NCBI GenBank assembly: GCA_016788295.1
Contig: JAEUSY010000004.1
Span: 62,001-126,000, forward strand
Direction: 5' to 3'
From: Flavobacteriales bacterium
GTDB lineage: Bacteria; Bacteroidota; Bacteroidia; Flavobacteriales_F; PHOS-HE28
Length of the DNA: 64,000 nucleotides
The position numbers and the translations under genes are program-made. Below the pieces are notes generated by a model, which saw only the letters and a list, made by a program, of their open reading frames with translations, ran no database searches and was not told the DNA's origin. Every line of letters starts with the position of its first letter. The first letter of the stretch is position 1. Of this stretch, positions 62,770 through 64,000 are shown in pieces.

Positions 62770-64000
62770 TCAGATCGCCCCGAGGCCCAGCAGCAATGCC
62801 GGTTCCTCCAGCAACTGCTTGAAGGTGTTGAGGAAGGCTGCGCCCGTGGCACCGTCCACCACGCGGTGGTCGCAACTCAGGGTCACCTTCATGGTGTGAC
62901 CGGGCACGATGGCACCGTTGCGCACAACGGGTTTCTCCACGATGCCGCCCACCGCCAGGATGCACGCATCGGGCGGATTGATGATGGCCGTGAACTCCTC
63001 GATGCCGAACATGCCCAGGTTGGAGATGGTGAAGGTGTTGCCTTCCCAATCCGCAGGCTGGAGCTTTTTCTCCTTGGCCTTCTTCGCGTAGTCGCGCACC
63101 TCGGCACCAATGGTGCGCAGGGGCTTGCCATCGGCAAAGCGCACCACCGGCACCAGCAATCCCTCCTCCACCGCCACAGCCACACCGATGTGTACGTGGT
63201 GGTTGGTGCGGATGCGGTCGCCGAGCCAGCTGCTGTTCACCTTGGGATGCTGTTTCAGGGCCACGGCAGCGGCCTTGATCACCAGGTCGTTGAAGCTGAT
63301 CTTGTCCGGCGCGATGTGCTTGTTGATCGCCTCGCGGGCGTCCATGGCACGGGCCATGTCGATCTCCAACGTAAGATAGAAGTGCGGTGCGGTGAACTTG
63401 CTCTCCGCGAGGCGACGGGCAATGGTCTTGCGCATCTGGCTCACGGCCACTTCCTCAAAGCTCTCCACCTGCGGACCGGCGTAGGCCATGCCGCCACCAG
63501 TGTATCCTTCCACATCGCGCTTGGTAATGCGGCCCTCGGGACCACTGCCCTTCACACGAGCGATGTCGATGCCTTTCTCTTCGGCCAAGCGGCGCGCGAG
63601 CGGACTGGCATGCAAGCGGCCATTGGAGGCCACAGCGGGCGCAGGCGCAGCCACCGGTGCAGGACGCGGAGCTGCAACTGGTGCAGGCGCAGGTGCCGCG
63701 GCCACAGGAGCAGCAGCGGGCGCAGGAGCAGGAGCAGGAGCAGGTGCAGTTGCCTCAGCCGCGGGAGCCGGAGCGCTCTGTGCGGCATCGGCCAGCAACG
63801 CCGTGATGTCCTCACCGGCCTTGCCCAGCACGGCCAGCACGCTATCCACGGGAGCGGCCTTGCCCTTCTCCACGCCGATGTGCAACAGCACACCGTCGGT
63901 GAAGCTCTCGAACTCCATGGTGGCCTTGTCGGTCTCGATCTCGGCGAGCACCTCGCCGCTCTTCACCTTATCCCCCACCTTCTTGTGCCACGCGCTCACC
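62770..64000 (-). CDS. pdhC: Pyruvate dehydrogenase E2 component (dihydrolipoamide acetyltransferase), N-terminus beyond the window
   Basis: The visible ~409 residues cover part of a lipoyl domain with the lipoylated Lys in IETDKATMEFES, an Ala/Pro-rich flexible linker (~85-130), a peripheral subunit-binding domain (HASPLARRLAEEKGIDIARV, GPEGRITKRDV) and the catalytic acetyltransferase domain ending in CDHRVVDGATGAAFLNT with the DHRxxDG active site. It transfers acetyl groups to CoA in the pyruvate dehydrogenase complex. The 5' end is missing, so a second lipoyl domain upstream cannot be excluded. Branched-chain or 2-oxoglutarate specificity is less likely given the sequence. Confidence 0.92.
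   Translation of the reverse strand, partial: VSAWHKKVGDKVKSGEVLAEIETDKATMEFESFTDGVLLHIGVEKGKAAPVDSVLAVLGKAGEDITALLADAAQSAPAPAAEATAPAPAPAPAPAAAPVAAAPAPAPVAAPRPAPVAAPAPAVASNGRLHASPLARRLAEEKGIDIARVKGSGPEGRITKRDVEGYTGGGMAYAGPQVESFEEVAVSQMRKTIARRLAESKFTAPHFYLTLEIDMARAMDAREAINKHIAPDKISFNDLVIKAAAVALKQHPKVNSSWLGDRIRTNHHVHIGVAVAVEEGLLVPVVRFADGKPLRTIGAEVRDYAKKAKEKKLQPADWEGNTFTISNLGMFGIEEFTAIINPPDACILAVGGIVEKPVVRNGAIVPGHTMKVTLSCDHRVVDGATGAAFLNTFKQLLEEPALLLGLGAI

Overview
The window is high-GC DNA from a member of the Bacteroidota, most likely an uncultured Flavobacteriales-type lineage. The evidence is lineage-typical: an LpxC-FabZ fusion, many secreted proteins ending in a type IX secretion (T9SS) type A sorting domain, start regions carrying the Bacteroidota -7 element (TAnnTTTG and close variants) instead of Shine-Dalgarno sites, an ECF sigma factor paired with a dual-membrane anti-sigma protein, and a lipoprotein pyrophosphatase. 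No rRNA, tRNA, CRISPR array, integrase or transposase was seen. Species cannot be named from the sequence.

Layout. 1-4.1 kb: a DUF2339/DUF3999 membrane pair (the first cut by the window edge), a short-chain dehydrogenase, a Cys/Gly-rich membrane protein and a DUF2911 protein. 4.1-10.1 kb: a dispersed-repeat cluster, then lipid A genes (lpxD, lpxC-fabZ, lpxA), an ABC ATPase, efp and a second lpxD-like gene. 10.2-16.4 kb: a SpoIIE-type phosphatase facing a minus-strand surface-polysaccharide operon (flippase, two Wzz-like proteins, O-antigen ligase). 16.5-20.6 kb: two T9SS cargo genes, one with an S74 intramolecular chaperone, then an unusual intergenic stretch with inverted repeats, a candidate small RNA and a (GA)14 microsatellite.

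20.6-37.5 kb: mostly housekeeping and envelope genes: TonB-like protein, glycosyltransferase, hydrolase, yaaA, a TerB/J-domain protein, a lemA-TPM-TPM operon, a metallopeptidase-like protein, a T9SS protein, rnhB, a large exported propeller protein, a Trk/Ktr potassium uptake pair, a truncated haemoglobin and a LysM glucosaminidase. 37.6-41.5 kb: a DUF5522 protein, a T9SS gene split by an in-frame TGA, and hutU.

41.6-50 kb is the most distinctive part. Three paralogous T9SS proteins are built from Cys-rich 40-residue repeats plus a PKD domain. The first is bracketed by hutU and a decayed copy of the hutU 3' end. Directly downstream lies an ECF sigma factor overlapping a gene for a single polypeptide predicted to span both membranes (cytoplasmic N-terminus, one TM helix, Ser/Thr-rich linker, outer-membrane barrel). 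This looks like an envelope-sensing circuit next to large cell-surface proteins; the regulatory link between them is inference.

50-64 kb: exported pyrophosphatase, pheT, a gene-poor stretch with a direct repeat and a T9SS C-terminal fragment, another T9SS protein, a fatty acid hydroxylase, a YhhN protein, recG, a CHAD protein, a DUF4349 lipoprotein, a rhomboid protease and the truncated pyruvate dehydrogenase E2 gene. Across the window a -7-like box repeatedly sits only 4-5 nt before the start codon, which suggests many leaderless transcripts.
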